Shown here one piece after another: positions 5,750 to 6,366 of a stretch of 6,366 nucleotides of DNA; positions within the stretch are counted from its first letter, which is position 1, and each line of letters opens with the position of its first letter. A model generated the notes under the pieces. It searched no databases. It saw nothing but the letters and a program-made list of their open reading frames with translations, and was not told the origin of the DNA. The stretch comes from Alkaliphilus sp. (lineage in GTDB: Bacteria; Bacillota; Clostridia; Peptostreptococcales; Natronincolaceae): positions 1-6,366 of the forward strand of contig JALNXC010000074.1 in the NCBI GenBank assembly GCA_023230535.1. Direction: 5' to 3'. The position numbers were made by a program, and so were the translations under genes.

Positions 5750-6034
5750 CGACGGATATATGTAACCAAAGAAGATCAGAATGGCGCTAAATTAAAATTA
5801 AAAGACGTTTCTCCTCAGTTTGGGAAAACGGTATTGCAAAAATTAGTTTATATTTTACAGGAAATTTATAAAGTCCCTTGTAGCTATAATTACATATTTT
5901 ATAACTATGGTCCCTATAGTGCGGGGTTGGCCGATGATTTAAATTTTTTTGCAACAATGGAAGGTGTCAGAATAGAATGGGGCGAAAGATTAGGCTATGA
6001 AATTAAACCATACTTTTTACTCATGGCTAAATAG
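5750..6034 (+). pseudogene. Truncated YwgA/Panacea-like protein remnant
   Basis: The open frame from 5750 to TAG 6032-6034 contains GKTVLQKLVYILQEIY (from about 5822) and YNYIFYNYGPYSAGLADDL (5885-5941). The pair 'LQKLVY' plus 'Y.YGPYS..L..DL' resembles small helical proteins of the YwgA and Panacea (SocA/DUF4065-like) type, some of which act as regulators or antitoxins. No ATG lies in frame at the start; TTG 5834 is internal to the motif and has no good ribosome site. The C-terminus GYEIKPYFLLMAK ends abruptly and looks replaced or truncated. The fragment shares its frame with the upstream piece. It is most likely inactive. The family resemblance is from memory of motifs and is moderately sure. 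Confidence 0.55.
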
Positions 6035-6053
6035 AAAGCGCTTATCAGGAGCT

Positions 6054-6067
6054 AAAGCCATGGCTTT
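6054..6067. repeat. 14-base perfect palindrome
   Basis: AAAGCC-ATGGCTTT is its own reverse complement. It lies just after the YwgA-like remnant. The hexamers GGCTTT and AAAGCC recur as an inverted pair at 6191 and 6211. No function is evident. Confidence 0.4.
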
Positions 6068-6120
6068 GTGAGCTAGGATTAGGACAAAAGGGATAGAAGT
6101 TGCGTTTCAACAGTCGGGAG

Positions 6121-6160
6121 AACATCTTACGGATAGAAATATCTGTAAGGTGTTTTTTTA
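6121..6160 (+). terminator. Strong rho-independent terminator
   Basis: ACATCTTACGGATA (6122-6135) pairs with TATCTGTAAGGTGT (6140-6153) in a 14-base stem with two G-U pairs, closed by a GAAA tetraloop and followed by TTTTTT (6154-6159). The T-run is only on the + side, so it ends rightward transcripts, presumably those of the broken locus at 5516-6034 or of yedF. It is the clearest terminator in the window. Confidence 0.88.
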
Positions 6161-6181
6161 TATTATACGACAAAATAATAT
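6160..6181. repeat. Short AT inverted repeat
   Basis: ATATTAT (6160-6166) and ATAATAT (6175-6181) are perfect inverted repeats around an 8-base gap, directly after the terminator. They could form a weak hairpin or a protein site; AT composition makes chance likely. Confidence 0.3.
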
Positions 6182-6188
6182 GGAAAAT

Positions 6189-6218
6189 TTGGCTTTATTC
6201 CTATTGAAACAAAGCCGA
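6189..6218. repeat. Inverted repeat TTGGCTTT / AAAGCCGA
   Basis: GGCTTT (6191-6196) pairs with AAAGCC (6211-6216) around a 14-base loop, and the stem extends by a U-G and a U-A pair. No T-tract follows on either strand. Its role is unknown. Confidence 0.3.
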
Positions 6219-6242
6219 ACCACGAAAGGATTTCTTATCCAA

Positions 6243-6347
6243 TTAAGTAATCGTAACATTGTTTGAAACTGCGGTTTCTGTAAAAATAGTTTTTAAATTC
6301 TGTTCATTAAATATATTTTCTTTAGTTTTAATTTGTGGTATAATCAT
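6243..6347 (-). CDS. Possible 34-residue minus-strand ORF with strong RBS
   Basis: On the minus strand AAGGAGG (complement of 6356-6362) lies 8 bases before ATG (complement of 6345-6347). The reading frame gives MIIPQIKTKENIFNEQNLKT and then IFTETAVSNNVTIT before TAA. The near-perfect ribosome site argues that translation starts here, or once did. I recognise no family. The product may be a genuine small protein or the surviving N-terminus of a longer gene cut off by a frameshift or rearrangement. Any promoter would lie outside the window to the right. A + strand promoter-like sequence overlaps the start codon region. Confidence 0.45.
   Translation of the reverse strand: MIIPQIKTKENIFNEQNLKTIFTETAVSNNVTIT
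6316..6344 (+). promoter_or_regulatory. Candidate extended -10 promoter pointing right
   Basis: TGGTATAAT (6336-6344) is a perfect extended -10 element (TGn-TATAAT). The -35 position at 17-base spacing is TTTTCT (6316-6321), a weak match, which extended -10 promoters tolerate. Transcription would leave the window. It overlaps the first codons of the minus-strand ORF, so the two readings compete unless both are used divergently. Confidence 0.35.
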
Positions 6348-6366
6348 TGTAGAATCCTCCTTAGGG

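Noticed and set aside
5566..5769. Minus-strand 67-codon ORF
   Set aside because: The + strand frame here looks more protein-like and continues toward the YwgA-like motif. The minus frame shows no motif.
6037..6099. Short + frame reading SAYQELKPWLCELGLGQKG
   Set aside because: It looks faintly protein-like but is 21 codons with no start codon, and stops lie on both sides. It could be a relic of the preceding pseudogene but cannot be supported.
6100..6270. + frame beginning GIEVAFQQSGEHLTDRNICK
   Set aside because: It runs straight through the strong terminator hairpin and has no start or ribosome site. The terminator explains this sequence better.
1..6366. CRISPR array, tRNA, rRNA or a complete insertion sequence
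   Set aside because: I saw no regularly spaced repeats, no cloverleaf or rRNA-like segments, and no transposase with flanking inverted repeats.

Overview
The window looks like chromosomal DNA of a low-GC Gram-positive anaerobe, most likely a member of the Clostridia (Bacillota). The reasons are AT-rich coding sequence, strong AGGAGG-type ribosome binding sites, a lipoprotein-type solute-binding protein, and a two-domain YedF protein of the kind found in selenium-using anaerobes. The genus cannot be read from the sequence.

Layout. Positions 1-317 hold a decayed copy of the start of yedF, with its upstream DNA. Positions 362-4324 hold a complete three-gene ABC importer operon on the + strand: a lipoprotein solute-binding protein, a fused two-domain permease, and an ATPase with a C-terminal TOBE-like region. 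A stem-loop separates the first two genes, and an ATGA overlap couples the last two. Positions 4325-4702 are intergenic, with a good candidate promoter and a possible 22-codon ORF. Positions 4703-5317 hold an intact yedF. From 5318 to the end there is no convincing intact gene. That stretch holds a 22-bp perfect AT palindrome with an overlapping promoter candidate, two in-frame fragments of broken genes (the second a YwgA/Panacea-like protein), a strong rho-independent terminator at 6121-6160, and a 34-codon minus-strand ORF with an excellent ribosome binding site at the right edge.

How the parts work together. The three ABC genes form one import machine of the ferric iron / phosphonate / polyamine-like class. 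The tyrosine pair that binds iron in FbpA is not visible in the binding protein, so the substrate is open. YedF is a TusA-like plus DsrE-like protein linked in the literature to selenium metabolism.

The most notable structural point is that the ABC operon sits between two direct copies of the yedF 5' segment, about 4.65 kb apart. The left copy is a pseudogene with two single-base insertions and a strong G:C to A:T substitution bias. No clearly new biological system is visible. The items most worth checking are the duplicated yedF segment, the transporter's substrate, the palindromic promoter, and the broken YwgA-like locus.
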